Source: Actinoplanes sp. NBRC 103695 (GTDB lineage Bacteria > Actinomycetota > Actinomycetes > Mycobacteriales > Micromonosporaceae). Taken from it: a DNA stretch of 64,000 nucleotides. The translations under genes were made by a program, and so were the position numbers. Under the pieces are notes generated by a model that ran no database searches, was not told where the DNA came from, and saw only the letters and a list, made by a program, of their open reading frames with translations. Positions 34,628-43,178 of this stretch are shown piece after piece; positions within the stretch are counted from its first letter, which is position 1, and each line of letters starts with the position of its first letter. Location of the stretch: positions 398,174 to 462,173 of the forward strand of contig NZ_BSTL01000005.1 in assembly GCF_030269485.1 (NCBI RefSeq), given 5' to 3'.

Positions 34628-35752
34628 CTACTTCTTCAGGGTGGACCCGGTGACAGCGGGCTTTCCGGCGCCGAGGAAGAAGATGCCCGGGTAGCCCGAG
34701 GTCTCGAAGCCGGTGCTCGTGTTGGACCGCAGGGCCGAGTCCTTGATGGTCAGGGTGCCGGTGCGGTCGTTGCTGACGAAGAACACCGCGCCGCCGCCCT
34801 CCCTGGCACTGTTCTTCTCGACGAGAGTGCCGGCCAGGGTGACCTGGAAGCTGTTGCCGTCCATGTAAAGGGCGCCGCCGCTGCCTCCGCCCGGCGTGCC
34901 GGCCTTGGCGGGATTCGCGCCCCGCCCGATCGCCGTGTTGTCGCGGAAGACGCTGTTCAGGACCACCCAGGAGACGCCGATGCTGCTCAGGGCGCCGCCG
35001 TTCGAGCACCGGCCGCCGGTGAAGGTGCTGTTCACCACGTACACCGGCCTGGTCTGCGAAAGGACCCTCAACGCCGCGCCGCCCAGGTCGGGGCCGGTCG
35101 GGTCGCACTGGTTGTCGGTGAAACGGGAATTGATCACCGTCAGGTGGCCGCCCCGGGCGAAGACGGCGCCACCGCCGTCGGGCCGGCCGCTGCTGTCGCC
35201 GTCGACGAGGGCCAGGTTCTGCAGGGTCAGGCTCGGGTTGTTCTGGTCCTGGCAGTGCGACGTGCTGGGCTTCACGCAGGTGTTCAGGTAGAGGATGCGC
35301 CGCTTGCCGCCGCCGCTCAGCGTCACCTTGCCGCCGCCGTCGAGGACCAGCCGGGAGCTGGCGTTCCGGACCGTCGCCGTACTGGTCAGCGTGATCGTCA
35401 CGGGGGACGTGCCGCAGTCGAAGGTGACGATGCCTCCGTCGCGGACCGCGTCCACCACGGCGTCCGAGGTGCAACTGGCGGCGGTGCCGGCGCCGACCAC
35501 CCGGGTCGGGCGGCTGGTGTCCACGGCGCGAGCCTCGGCCGGGACGGGCGCTTTGCCGCCGGGATTCCCGGGCCTCGGCAGAGCGCGCGGCGCCGCCTGC
35601 TTGAACGGGGTCACCGACGGCGCCGCGGACGGCGGCGCGGGAGCCTCGGAGGCCGGATCGGCCGGTGAGGGCAGTGGGGAAGCCGGGTCCGGCGCGGTGC
35701 TGCACGCATTCAGAAAGAGCACTCCCACCAGGACAAACGCGGCTCTTCGCAC
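34628..35752 (-). CDS. Beta-helix (pectate-lyase-like) lipoprotein
   Basis: A 374-aa protein with a lipoprotein signal (FVLVGVLFLNAC, Cys about 17), a long Pro/Ala-rich linker (about 18-80), and a right-handed parallel beta-helix with repeated turns such as LTLQNLALVDGDSSG, LTVINSRFTDNQCD, VYVVNSTFTGGRC, VVLNSVFRDNTAIG and LTIKDSALRSN. This is the polymorphic-outer-membrane/pectate-lyase fold seen in surface proteins; catalytic residues are not obvious. GTG start 35752 is inferred from the signal peptide. It ends 3 nt from the convergent NACHT gene stop. Confidence 0.7.
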   Translation of the reverse strand: MRRAAFVLVGVLFLNACSTAPDPASPLPSPADPASEAPAPPSAAPSVTPFKQAAPRALPRPGNPGGKAPVPAEARAVDTSRPTRVVGAGTAASCTSDAVVDAVRDGGIVTFDCGTSPVTITLTSTATVRNASSRLVLDGGGKVTLSGGGKRRILYLNTCVKPSTSHCQDQNNPSLTLQNLALVDGDSSGRPDGGGAVFARGGHLTVINSRFTDNQCDPTGPDLGGAALRVLSQTRPVYVVNSTFTGGRCSNGGALSSIGVSWVVLNSVFRDNTAIGRGANPAKAGTPGGGSGGALYMDGNSFQVTLAGTLVEKNSAREGGGAVFFVSNDRTGTLTIKDSALRSNTSTGFETSGYPGIFFLGAGKPAVTGSTLKK

Positions 35753-35808
35753 CCCTTGATCGTAGGCGACGGCAGGCGGCGGGGGTGCGCAGGTAGAAGG
35801 ATGGGCCC

Positions 35809-35967
35809 ATGGGTGAGCCGATCTGGACCGGGCCCGCGGTGGCCGTGGTGACTCTCTTCGACGCCGATGACGGACTGCTCGCGGCGCAGACCGGTGCGCA
35901 CGCCGACGCGGTGCTGGCCGTGCCGGCCGAGGCCCACGGCATCTCGACCACGCGGCGACTCGGCTAG
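35809..35967 (+). pseudogene. DapA-family (dihydrodipicolinate synthase-like) remnant with internal deletion
   Basis: A 52-aa frame with GAAGGA ahead of the ATG. It begins MGEPIWTGPAVAVVTLFDAD, the start of DHDPS/NAL-family aldolases, then jumps from TGAHA to DAVLAVPAEAHG, which corresponds to a later strand (GADAVLVAPP) of the same barrel. About 70 residues are missing and the rest of the enzyme is gone. The stop is immediately followed by the GTG of the pentapeptide-repeat gene. The family match is moderate. Confidence 0.5.
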
Positions 35968-37188
35968 GTGGACGGCTTGGCAGGCGCACGTGATCGACCG
36001 GGCGGGCGGGCGACCCTGACGTTCCCGTTCGTGGCGCACATTCTTGTCGTCCTGGTGGGCGGGATCCTCCTCGCCGCGGTCATCGTCCTCGCTCTGTGGC
36101 AGGTCCTCGGCCGGCCACAGATCCCGCCCCAGGCCGCCCTGTCGTCGAAGGACCTGCTGGACAACGTGAAGTTGTCCCTCTCGGTGGTCGCCGGGGTCGG
36201 CGGGCTCGTCGCTCTCGTGGTCGCCTATCGCAAGCAGCGCCTCGGCGAGGCCGACCATCTGCGAGCGGAGGCAGCGGCCCGGCGCGAGGACACCAAGCTG
36301 TACAACGATCGCTTCCGGTCCTCGGCGGAGCAGCTCGGCGCCGACAAGGCCGCGGTCCGGCTGGCCGGCGTGTATGCGATGCAGGAGCTGGCCGACGACT
36401 GGAGTGCGGGGCGGCAGATGTGCGTCGATGTCCTCTGCGCCTATCTCCGGATGCCCTTCAGCGGGCCCTATCGCGCAGCCGCACCCGAGCTGGTGGAGTC
36501 CCCGGGTGAGCGCCCACAGATCCTCAGGTCCGCGCCGAACGAAGAACTGCATGCGGGCTACCAGGAACTACAGGTGCGGCTGGCGATCCATCGGGTTCTG
36601 CGCACGCGTCTGGTGCGGAGGACCGAGGTGGACGACGACGTGAGGTGGGCGGGATGCTCCCTGGACTTGTCCGGCGCTCACCTGGCCGATGTCGATCTCA
36701 AAGATTGCGTGGTCGAGAGCATTCGCGCCGAGGGCGCCGTGTTTCACGGCCGGGCTTCCTTCTTCGGGATGCGGTGCCTCGGGGACGCGGCCTTCGGCGG
36801 CAGCGTCTTCGCCGGCAACGCGGGATTCAGTGGCGCCGTCTTCGGCGGGAACGCGGACTTCAGCGGCATCCAGGCGGTGGGTGCCGCGTTCTTCGTCCGC
36901 ACCACCTTCACCGCCGACGGCGAGTTCAACCAGGCCCGCTTCTTCGCGGCGGCCGTGTTCGAGAAGGCCGAGTGCGTCGAGGGCGACCTGTACCTCACCG
37001 GCGCGCGTTTCGACGGCCGGGCCGTGTTCTCGGAGACCAGGTTCGGCACGGACGCGCTGAGTGTGCGTTTCATCGATGCGACGCTGGGACCGCACGCGGC
37101 GGTCATCGGGCTGGACGGCCCCTGGCAGGTCGCGGGTCGCGGGTTCGTCCTGGATACCGGCGATCCGGACGCCGCCTCGGACGAATGA
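35968..37188 (+). CDS. Membrane-anchored pentapeptide-repeat protein
   Basis: A 406-aa protein. Two TM helices (about residues 20-47 and 68-88) precede a charged helical region (LGEADHLRAEAAARREDTKL), then YNDRFRSSAEQLGADKAAVR and LAGVYAMQELADDW, a module that commonly precedes pentapeptide repeats in actinobacteria. The C-terminal third has degenerate A(D/N)LXX-like repeats: AHLADVDLKDCVVES, AAFGGSVFAGNAGFSGAVFG, GNADFSGIQAVG and ARFDGRAVFSETRF. Function of this architecture is unknown. The GTG start directly follows the stop of the DapA-like relic; an upstream start is not available. Confidence 0.75.
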   Translation: MDGLAGARDRPGGRATLTFPFVAHILVVLVGGILLAAVIVLALWQVLGRPQIPPQAALSSKDLLDNVKLSLSVVAGVGGLVALVVAYRKQRLGEADHLRAEAAARREDTKLYNDRFRSSAEQLGADKAAVRLAGVYAMQELADDWSAGRQMCVDVLCAYLRMPFSGPYRAAAPELVESPGERPQILRSAPNEELHAGYQELQVRLAIHRVLRTRLVRRTEVDDDVRWAGCSLDLSGAHLADVDLKDCVVESIRAEGAVFHGRASFFGMRCLGDAAFGGSVFAGNAGFSGAVFGGNADFSGIQAVGAAFFVRTTFTADGEFNQARFFAAAVFEKAECVEGDLYLTGARFDGRAVFSETRFGTDALSVRFIDATLGPHAAVIGLDGPWQVAGRGFVLDTGDPDAASDE

Positions 37189-37193
37189 CGTCG

Positions 37194-37228
37194 GTGCGGC
37201 CGCCCTCCGGACGGGAGGACGACCGCAC
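37194..37228. terminator. Hairpin between convergent genes
   Basis: GTGCGG and CCGCAC with inner CCTCC/GGAGG pairs form a strong imperfect stem in the 48-nt gap between the pentapeptide-repeat gene and the ABC substrate-binding gene. No T-tract is seen. Confidence 0.55.
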
Positions 37229-37236
37229 GGCAGGGG

Positions 37237-38361
37237 TCAGGCGCCGCCGGCGGTGAGGGTCACCGTCTGGGGCTGGTAGGTCGCGCCGTTGACGTCGACG
37301 CCGGTGGACTTCGCCTGGTCGATTGCCTGCTTGATGTAGTCGTTGGTGTAGGCCAGGCCTGCGGGCTGCTTCGTCAGGACCGTGTCGCCGGTCTGGTTCT
37401 TGGTGGTCGCGGACAGGTCCACCGTCTGCTTCCAGGCTGCCTCGTCGATCGTGCCGATGCCCGCGGTGGCCGGCCAGATCAGCTTGTTGACCTCGTTCAT
37501 CTGCCAGAGCTGGTGGCTCTTGCCGAGCTTGGAACCCTTGGCCACCACCAGGTCGCGGCACTTCTCCGCGTTGTCGCGGCAGAACGCCCAGCCCTTGATC
37601 GTGGCGGTCAGGAACTTCACGGTCTGCTGCTGGTACGCGGGGTCGTTGAGCTTGTCCGTGTTGGCCCACACCGCGTCCTGCAGCATCGAGCTTCCGGCCG
37701 TCTTCCAGTCGATGATCTGGAAGTCGCCGGCCGTGTAGAGCTTGCCGGTGGCGGGGTTGGTGGCCTCCAGCAGCTGGGCGTACTCGTTGTAGCTCATCGC
37801 CTGGGCGGCGTCGATCTCCTTCTTGAGCAGCGCCTGCATGTCGAACTGCTGCTGGACCAGGGTGACGTCCTTGCCGGGGTCGAGACCGGCCTTCGTCATG
37901 CCGGCGAAGAGTTCGAACTCGTTGCCGAAGCCCCAGTTGCCGATCTTCTTGCCCTTGAAGTCGGCGGCCGACGTGATGCCGCTGTCCTTCCACGCCACCT
38001 GGTAGGTGCCGCTGCGGGCGAAGATCTGGCCGACGTCGGTGATGTTGGCGCCCTGCTCGCGGGAGGCCAGCGCCTTCGGCACCCAGGCGACCGCGTAGTC
38101 GGCCTTGCCCTGGGCGAGCACGGTCTGCGGCACGATGTCCACGCCGCCCTCGAGCAGCTCGACGTCGAGGCCCTGTTCTTTGTAGAAGCCCTGGTCGACG
38201 GCGGCGATGTAGCCGGCGAACTGGGCTTGGTAGAACCACTGGAGCTGCAGCTTGACCGGGGCGAGGGCCCCGCCGGAAGCGGTGGTCGTGGCCGGGGTGT
38301 CCGCCGTGCCGCAGGCGGCGAGGACCAGAAGGGAGGCAAGGAAGAGGCGGGATTTACGCAT
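37237..38361 (-). CDS. NMT1/THI5-like ABC transporter substrate-binding lipoprotein
   Basis: A 374-aa binding protein. Lipobox LAAC (Cys about 17). The SsuA/THI5 family fold is shown by VKLQLQWFYQAQFAGYIAAV at the mature start and GFYKEQGLDVELLEGGVDI, the classic pyrimidine/thiamine-precursor-binding region, and KGKKIGNWGFGNEFEL. It delivers solute to the two permeases and ATPase upstream in the same minus-strand operon; family members bind pyrimidine-like precursors. ATG 38361 has CTGGAG ahead and overlaps the permease stop by 8 nt. Uracil, dihydrouracil or a related ring compound is a reasonable guess. Confidence 0.85.
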   Translation of the reverse strand: MRKSRLFLASLLVLAACGTADTPATTTASGGALAPVKLQLQWFYQAQFAGYIAAVDQGFYKEQGLDVELLEGGVDIVPQTVLAQGKADYAVAWVPKALASREQGANITDVGQIFARSGTYQVAWKDSGITSAADFKGKKIGNWGFGNEFELFAGMTKAGLDPGKDVTLVQQQFDMQALLKKEIDAAQAMSYNEYAQLLEATNPATGKLYTAGDFQIIDWKTAGSSMLQDAVWANTDKLNDPAYQQQTVKFLTATIKGWAFCRDNAEKCRDLVVAKGSKLGKSHQLWQMNEVNKLIWPATAGIGTIDEAAWKQTVDLSATTKNQTGDTVLTKQPAGLAYTNDYIKQAIDQAKSTGVDVNGATYQPQTVTLTAGGA

Positions 38362-39106
38362 GTGATCTCCAGGGCGTCGCAAGGCGTTCGACGAGCAGCG
38401 TGGTGAGGTAGAAGACGAGTCCGAGAAGGCAGGCGCCGACCACGAAGGCCCAGGCACGGGGGTACGCGGTGAACGACGCGGCGGAGGTGATCCGTGCGCC
38501 GAGCCCGTCCTGCAGTCCGCCGAAGTACTCGGCGACGACCGCGGCGATGACGGCCAGCGACGACGCCTGTCGCAGGCCGGTGAAGACGAAGGGCAGCGCG
38601 CCGGGCAGGCGCACCTTGCGGGCGAACGTCCAGCCGCTCGCCGCGTAACTTTCCATCAGCTCCCGGTGTACGGGCTGGACCTCGCGCAGCCCGCGCAGCG
38701 TGTTCACGAAGACCGGGAAGAACACGATGACGGCGGCCACGACACGTCGCGGCAGGCTGCTGGTGGACTCGAACATGTTGTTGAGGATCGGGGCGAGCGC
38801 GATGATCGGCAGCGCGTTCAGCACCGCGGCGAACGGCACGCTGGCCTCGCTCAACGCCTGGGAGCGGCTGGTCAGCATGGCCGCGAGCACGCCGAGGACC
38901 GAGCCGGCGGCCAACCCGATCAGGGCGTTCAGACCGCTGGCCAGGGCGGCGTCCCAGATGTTGCCGCGCTGGGCGAGCAACTCGCGCCAGATGGCACTGG
39001 GTGCGGGCAGGATGAACGGCGCGACCCGGCCGAGGGTGACGGTCAGCTCCCACGCGACCAGAGCGAGCAGGCCGAAGACCAGCGGGGGAAGGATGCGCCG
39101 GATCAT
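38354..39106 (-). CDS. ABC transporter permease (SsuC/TauC-like)
   Basis: A 250-aa inner-membrane permease with six predicted helices. The coupling region is in ESYAASGWTFARKVRLPGAL, close to the EAA motif of binding-protein-dependent importers. It forms a heterodimer with the second permease of the operon (39858-40700). It overlaps the ATPase gene upstream by 4 nt and the receptor gene downstream by 8 nt. Confidence 0.9.
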   Translation of the reverse strand: MIRRILPPLVFGLLALVAWELTVTLGRVAPFILPAPSAIWRELLAQRGNIWDAALASGLNALIGLAAGSVLGVLAAMLTSRSQALSEASVPFAAVLNALPIIALAPILNNMFESTSSLPRRVVAAVIVFFPVFVNTLRGLREVQPVHRELMESYAASGWTFARKVRLPGALPFVFTGLRQASSLAVIAAVVAEYFGGLQDGLGARITSAASFTAYPRAWAFVVGACLLGLVFYLTTLLVERLATPWRSHA

Positions 39107-39861
39107 CCGCGGAGCGCCTTCCGCACCGAGGTGATCGTGTCGAAGTAGCCCGCCGACTGACGCACTGTCTCGTCACGGCCGGGGAGAGACACGTCGATGG
39201 TCGCGGTGATGCGGCCGGGCCGCGGCGACATCACGACGACCTTGTGCGAGAGGAACACCGCCTCGGAGATGGAGTGGGTCACGAAGACCACGGCCGCGCC
39301 AGTCTGCGCGCAGATCGACAGCAGCTCGGCCTGCAGGCGTTCCCGGGTCATCTCGTCCAGCGCCCCGAACGGCTCGTCCATCAGCAGCAGCGGCGGCGAC
39401 ACCGCGAGGGCGCGGGCGATCGCCACCCGCTGCTGCATGCCGCCGGACAGCTGCGCCGGATAGTGCCCGGCGAAGTCACCCAGCCCGACCAGCTCCAGCA
39501 TCTCCCTCGCGCGGTCGCGCCGCGCGGCGCGGGACATCCCGCGAAGTTCCAGCGGCAGCTCGACGTTGCGCAGCACGGTCCGCCACTCGAACAGGCCGGC
39601 CTGCTGGAACGCGATGCCGTACTCCTGCTTGCGCCTCGCGGACGTGGCCGTGTCCCCCGCCACCGAGATCGACCCCGACGTGGGCGGGGTCAGGTCGGCG
39701 ATCAGGCGCAGCAGCGTGCTCTTGCCGCACCCGGACGGCCCGATCAGCGAGACGAACTCGCCGCCGGCGACCATGAGGTCCACATCGGACAGCGCGGTCA
39801 CCTCGTCCGGGCGGCCGGCGTTGAACACCTTGGTCACGCCGGCAACCTCGACAGCGGTCAC
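39103..39861 (-). CDS. ABC transporter ATP-binding protein (SsuB/TauB-like)
   Basis: A 252-aa ATPase. Walker A LIGPSGCGKSTLL, Q-loop FQQAGLF, signature QLSGGMQQRVAIARAL, Walker B LLLMDEPFGALD and H-loop VFVTHSISEA are all intact. The GTG start (39861) overlaps the upstream permease by 4 nt. It energises uptake by the two permeases of this operon. Confidence 0.95.
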   Translation of the reverse strand: MTAVEVAGVTKVFNAGRPDEVTALSDVDLMVAGGEFVSLIGPSGCGKSTLLRLIADLTPPTSGSISVAGDTATSARRKQEYGIAFQQAGLFEWRTVLRNVELPLELRGMSRAARRDRAREMLELVGLGDFAGHYPAQLSGGMQQRVAIARALAVSPPLLLMDEPFGALDEMTRERLQAELLSICAQTGAAVVFVTHSISEAVFLSHKVVVMSPRPGRITATIDVSLPGRDETVRQSAGYFDTITSVRKALRG

Positions 39862-40700
39862 AGCGTCGCCACCTCCACCCGTCGGCGGTGCCGCATGAGC
39901 GGCAGTTCCAGCAGACTGACCAGGCCGGCGACCACCAGTCCGAGGACGGCGGCGCCGAGCATGGCCGTGTACACCTTCGCGGGGTCCGAGGTGGCCTCCC
40001 GCGCGTACTCGATGACGAGGCGGCCGATTCCGCCGCGCGTACCCGTGGAGATCTCCCCGACCACCGCGCCCACGACGGCGGCCGCACCGGCCAGGCGCAG
40101 TGCGGGGAACAGATAGGGCAGCGACGCCGGCAGGCGGAGTTTGACCAGGGTCCGCCACCAGCCGGCGGCGTAGCTGCGCATCAGCTCGACGCCCGCCGTG
40201 CCCGGCGACTGCAGGCCACGCAGCATGCCCACCGCGACCGGGAAGAACGCCAGGTAGGCGGCGATCACCGAGACCGACATCCAGGCCGGCCAGATCGTGC
40301 CACCCCAGCCCGCGATGAGAGGCGCGAGCGCGACGAGGGGCACGGTCTGCGAGAGGATGACGTACGGGAGAAGCCCGCGCTCCACGATCACGAACCGCTG
40401 CATGGCGACGGCCAGCAGCAGCCCGACGACCGTGCCGGCGACGAACCCGGCGGCCGTGATGCCGAGCGTGAACAGGCACGCCCGCAGCACCACGGTCCAC
40501 ACCGGACTGCCGCCGGCCAGCTCCGGCTGCCCGAGCCGGGACAGCACGGTCCACACGTGCGGCATCGACAGGTCGTCGGCGCGGGGCAGCACCCGCGTGC
40601 CGAAGAGCACCGTCCCGTCGGGGTTGCCGACCAGCTTGTAGCCCTCCCAGAGCAGCAGGAAAGCGAGCAGCCCGCCGATCGCGAAGAGGGCCCTCCTCAC
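39858..40700 (-). CDS. ABC transporter permease (second subunit)
   Basis: A 280-aa permease with about six TM helices and the coupling-helix region ELMRSYAAGWWRTLVKLRLP. It has a longer N-terminal periplasmic loop (GTRVLPRADDLSMPHVWTVL) than its partner. GTG start; the first codons overlap the stop of the LLM oxidoreductase gene by 4 nt, tying transport to the catabolic enzymes. Confidence 0.9.
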   Translation of the reverse strand: MRRALFAIGGLLAFLLLWEGYKLVGNPDGTVLFGTRVLPRADDLSMPHVWTVLSRLGQPELAGGSPVWTVVLRACLFTLGITAAGFVAGTVVGLLLAVAMQRFVIVERGLLPYVILSQTVPLVALAPLIAGWGGTIWPAWMSVSVIAAYLAFFPVAVGMLRGLQSPGTAGVELMRSYAAGWWRTLVKLRLPASLPYLFPALRLAGAAAVVGAVVGEISTGTRGGIGRLVIEYAREATSDPAKVYTAMLGAAVLGLVVAGLVSLLELPLMRHRRRVEVATL

Positions 40701-41680
40701 TGCATCGCCGGAATCACGGACGAACCGTAGGCGGCCAGGGTCGCGTCCTTGTCGTCGTGCTGCAGGTACACCGCGAACTGGTCGACGCCCAGATCACGCA
40801 GCTCGGTCAGCCGCTCGAGATGGTCGGCGACCGGGCCGAGGACGCAGAACCGGTCGACCACCTCGTCCGGCACGAACGTGGTGTGCGAGTTGCCGGCCCG
40901 GCCGTGCTCGGAGTAGTCGTACCCCTCGCGGGCCTTGATGTAGTCGGTCAGCGCCTTGGGCACCGCGCCGTTCCCGCCGTACCGGGCGACGATGTCGGCC
41001 ACGTGGTTGCCGACCATGCCGCCGAACCACCGGGTCTGATCGCGCTGGTGTTCCAGATCGTCGCCCACGTAGGCGGGCGCGGCCACGCAGAACCTGATGG
41101 CCGACGGGTCGCGTCCGGCCTCCGACGCCGCCTTGCGCACCGCGCTGATCATCCACTCGGCGATGTCCGGGTCGGCGAGCTGCAGGATGTAGCCGTCGGC
41201 GACCTCTCCGGTCAACTTCAAGGCCTTGGGTCCGTACGCGGCGACCCAGACGTCGAGCCGGCTGTCCGGCGCCCAGGCCAGGCTGAGCCCGCCGGCCGTC
41301 CCGCCGTTGGCCAGAGCCTTGATGACCTCGACCGACTCCCGCAGCTGGGCCAGGGTCTGCGGCGGCCTGCCGATCACCCGCAACGCCGAGTCGCCCCGGC
41401 CGATGCCGCAGACGGTCCGGTTGCCGTACATCTCGTTGAGGGTCGCGAACTGGGACGCGATCACGGTCCAGTCCCGGGTGCCCGGGTTGGTCACCATCGG
41501 GCCGACGATCACCCGCTCGGTCGCCGCGAGGATCGCCGAGTAGATGACGAACGGCTCCTGCCACAGCACATGCGAGTCGAACGTCCACACGTGACTGAAG
41601 CCGAGCGCCTCGGCCTGCTTCGCGTACTCGACGACCCGCATCGCGGGCGGGTCGTTCTGGAGCACCACACCGATATCCAT
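40697..41680 (-). CDS. LLM-class (F420-type) oxidoreductase, TIGR03842-like
   Basis: A 327-aa luciferase-like TIM-barrel enzyme: MDIGVVLQNDPPAMRVVEYA, then AEALGFSHVWTFDSHV, GPMVTNPGTRDWTVIASQFA, GRGDSALRVIGRPP and WVAAYGPKALKLTGEVADGY. These are typical of F420-dependent members found in actinobacteria beside dihydropyrimidinase genes. It probably transfers hydride between F420 and a ring substrate. In this operon it stands where a dihydropyrimidine dehydrogenase would be expected, which suggests reduction of uracil/thymine or oxidation of a related ring; unproven. ATG 41680 preferred; GTG 41686 possible. Confidence 0.8.
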   Translation of the reverse strand: MDIGVVLQNDPPAMRVVEYAKQAEALGFSHVWTFDSHVLWQEPFVIYSAILAATERVIVGPMVTNPGTRDWTVIASQFATLNEMYGNRTVCGIGRGDSALRVIGRPPQTLAQLRESVEVIKALANGGTAGGLSLAWAPDSRLDVWVAAYGPKALKLTGEVADGYILQLADPDIAEWMISAVRKAASEAGRDPSAIRFCVAAPAYVGDDLEHQRDQTRWFGGMVGNHVADIVARYGGNGAVPKALTDYIKAREGYDYSEHGRAGNSHTTFVPDEVVDRFCVLGPVADHLERLTELRDLGVDQFAVYLQHDDKDATLAAYGSSVIPAMQ

Positions 41681-41692
41681 GCGCACCGCCTC

Positions 41693-43093
41693 TCAGACCA
41701 GGTAGTCGGACAGCCCGCGTTTGACGTACTTCCCGCGCCCGGCCCGGCCGGTGTAGGTGCCGCCACGGCTGATGACCTCGCCGCGGGACAACACGGTGTC
41801 CACGCCGCCGTCGATCTCCCAGCCCTCCCAGGCCGAGTGGTCCAGGTTCATGTGGTGCGTCTCCACGCTGATCCGGGTACGCGCGTTCGGGTCGTACACC
41901 ACGATGTCGGCGTCCGAGCCGGGGGCGATCACGCCCTTGCGCGGGTAGAGGCCGAACATCCGGGCCGGCGTCGTGGCGTTGACCTCGACCCAGCGGGCCA
42001 GCGACAGCTTGCCGTCGACCACGCCCTGGTAGAGCAGGTCGACGCGATGTTCGACGCTGCCGATCCCGTTCGGGATCTTGGAGAAGTCGCCGACGCCCAG
42101 TTCCTTCTGGTCCTTCATGCAGAACGGGCAGTGGTCGGTCGAGACCACCGACAGATCATTGGTACGCAGGCCCTGCCACAGGTCCGCCCGGTGGCTCTCG
42201 TGCTTGCTGCGCAGCGGCGTCGAGCAGACCCACTTGGCGCCCTCGAAACCGGGCGCGCCGAGCTGGTCCTCCAGGGTCAGGTAGAGGTACTGCGGGCAGG
42301 TCTCGGCGAACACGTTGCGGCCCAGGTCCCGCGCGTTCTTGACCTGCTCCAGCGCCTTCGAGGCCGACAGGTGCACGATGTAGAGCGGGCAGTCGGCGGC
42401 CACACTGGCCAGCCAGATCGCCCGGCTGGTCGCCTCGGCCTCCAGTTCCTGCGGCCGGGTGACGCCGTGGAAGATCGGGTCCGTCTCGCCGCGCTCGAGA
42501 GCCTGCTTGACCAGCACGTCGATGGCCGGGCCGTTCTCCGCGTGCATCATGATCAGGGCGCCGTTGGAGCGGGCCTTCTGCATGGCGCGCAGGATCTGCC
42601 CGTCGTCGGAGTAGAAGACGCCCGGGTACGCCATGAACAGCTTGAAGCTCGTGATGCCCTCGTCGTTGACCAGTTGGTCCATGGCCTTGAGCGCGTCGTC
42701 GTCCACGCCGCCGAGGATCTGGTGGAACGCGTAGTCGATGTGGCAGTTGCCGTTCGCCTTGGCGTGCCAGGCGGCCAGCGAGTCCTGGACCACCTCGCCG
42801 TAGCGCTGCACCGAGAAGTCGACGATCGTGGTGGTGCCGCCGATCGCCGCCGCCTTGGTGCCGGTGTCGAAGGTGTCGCTGGCCTCGGTGCCGCCGAACG
42901 GCAGCTGCATGTGGGTGTGCGCGTCGATGCCGCCGGGGATCACGTACTTGCCGGTGGCGTCGACGACCTCCGGGCCGTCGGGCGCCCGGCCCGGCGCGAA
43001 GAGCGCGGCGATGGTCTCGCCGTCGACGAGCACGTCCGCCGCGTACGGACCGGTCGGGCCGACCACGGTGCCGCCCTTGATCAGGGTGCTCAC
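41693..43093 (-). CDS. hydA: Dihydropyrimidinase (D-hydantoinase family)
   Basis: A 466-aa amidohydrolase hydrolysing 5,6-dihydrouracil/dihydrothymine to N-carbamoyl-beta-amino acids (or hydantoins). Metal ligands: IDAHTHMQLPFGG (HxH), the carboxylated Lys in GITSFKLFMAYPG, His in MMHAENGPA and YIVHLSASKA, and Asp in VVSTDHCPF. Length and motifs match cytosolic bacterial dihydropyrimidinases. GTG start. It lies in one minus-strand operon with a carbamoyl hydrolase upstream and LLM oxidoreductase and ABC importer downstream. Confidence 0.92.
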   Translation of the reverse strand: MSTLIKGGTVVGPTGPYAADVLVDGETIAALFAPGRAPDGPEVVDATGKYVIPGGIDAHTHMQLPFGGTEASDTFDTGTKAAAIGGTTTIVDFSVQRYGEVVQDSLAAWHAKANGNCHIDYAFHQILGGVDDDALKAMDQLVNDEGITSFKLFMAYPGVFYSDDGQILRAMQKARSNGALIMMHAENGPAIDVLVKQALERGETDPIFHGVTRPQELEAEATSRAIWLASVAADCPLYIVHLSASKALEQVKNARDLGRNVFAETCPQYLYLTLEDQLGAPGFEGAKWVCSTPLRSKHESHRADLWQGLRTNDLSVVSTDHCPFCMKDQKELGVGDFSKIPNGIGSVEHRVDLLYQGVVDGKLSLARWVEVNATTPARMFGLYPRKGVIAPGSDADIVVYDPNARTRISVETHHMNLDHSAWEGWEIDGGVDTVLSRGEVISRGGTYTGRAGRGKYVKRGLSDYLV

Positions 43094-43178
43094 GACAGAG
43101 CCTCCTCAGCCATGCTCTCGTGGCCCTCGCTGTCACGAAGGTGGGCTGCTCGCGGTGCGCGAAGCTCGGTGCGCTCGA

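Noticed and set aside
37237..40700. A taurine/sulfonate transporter assignment
   Set aside because: The ABC genes resemble SsuABC/TauABC, but no desulfonating enzyme is linked; the coupled LLM oxidoreductase and dihydropyrimidinase favour a pyrimidine-like substrate.
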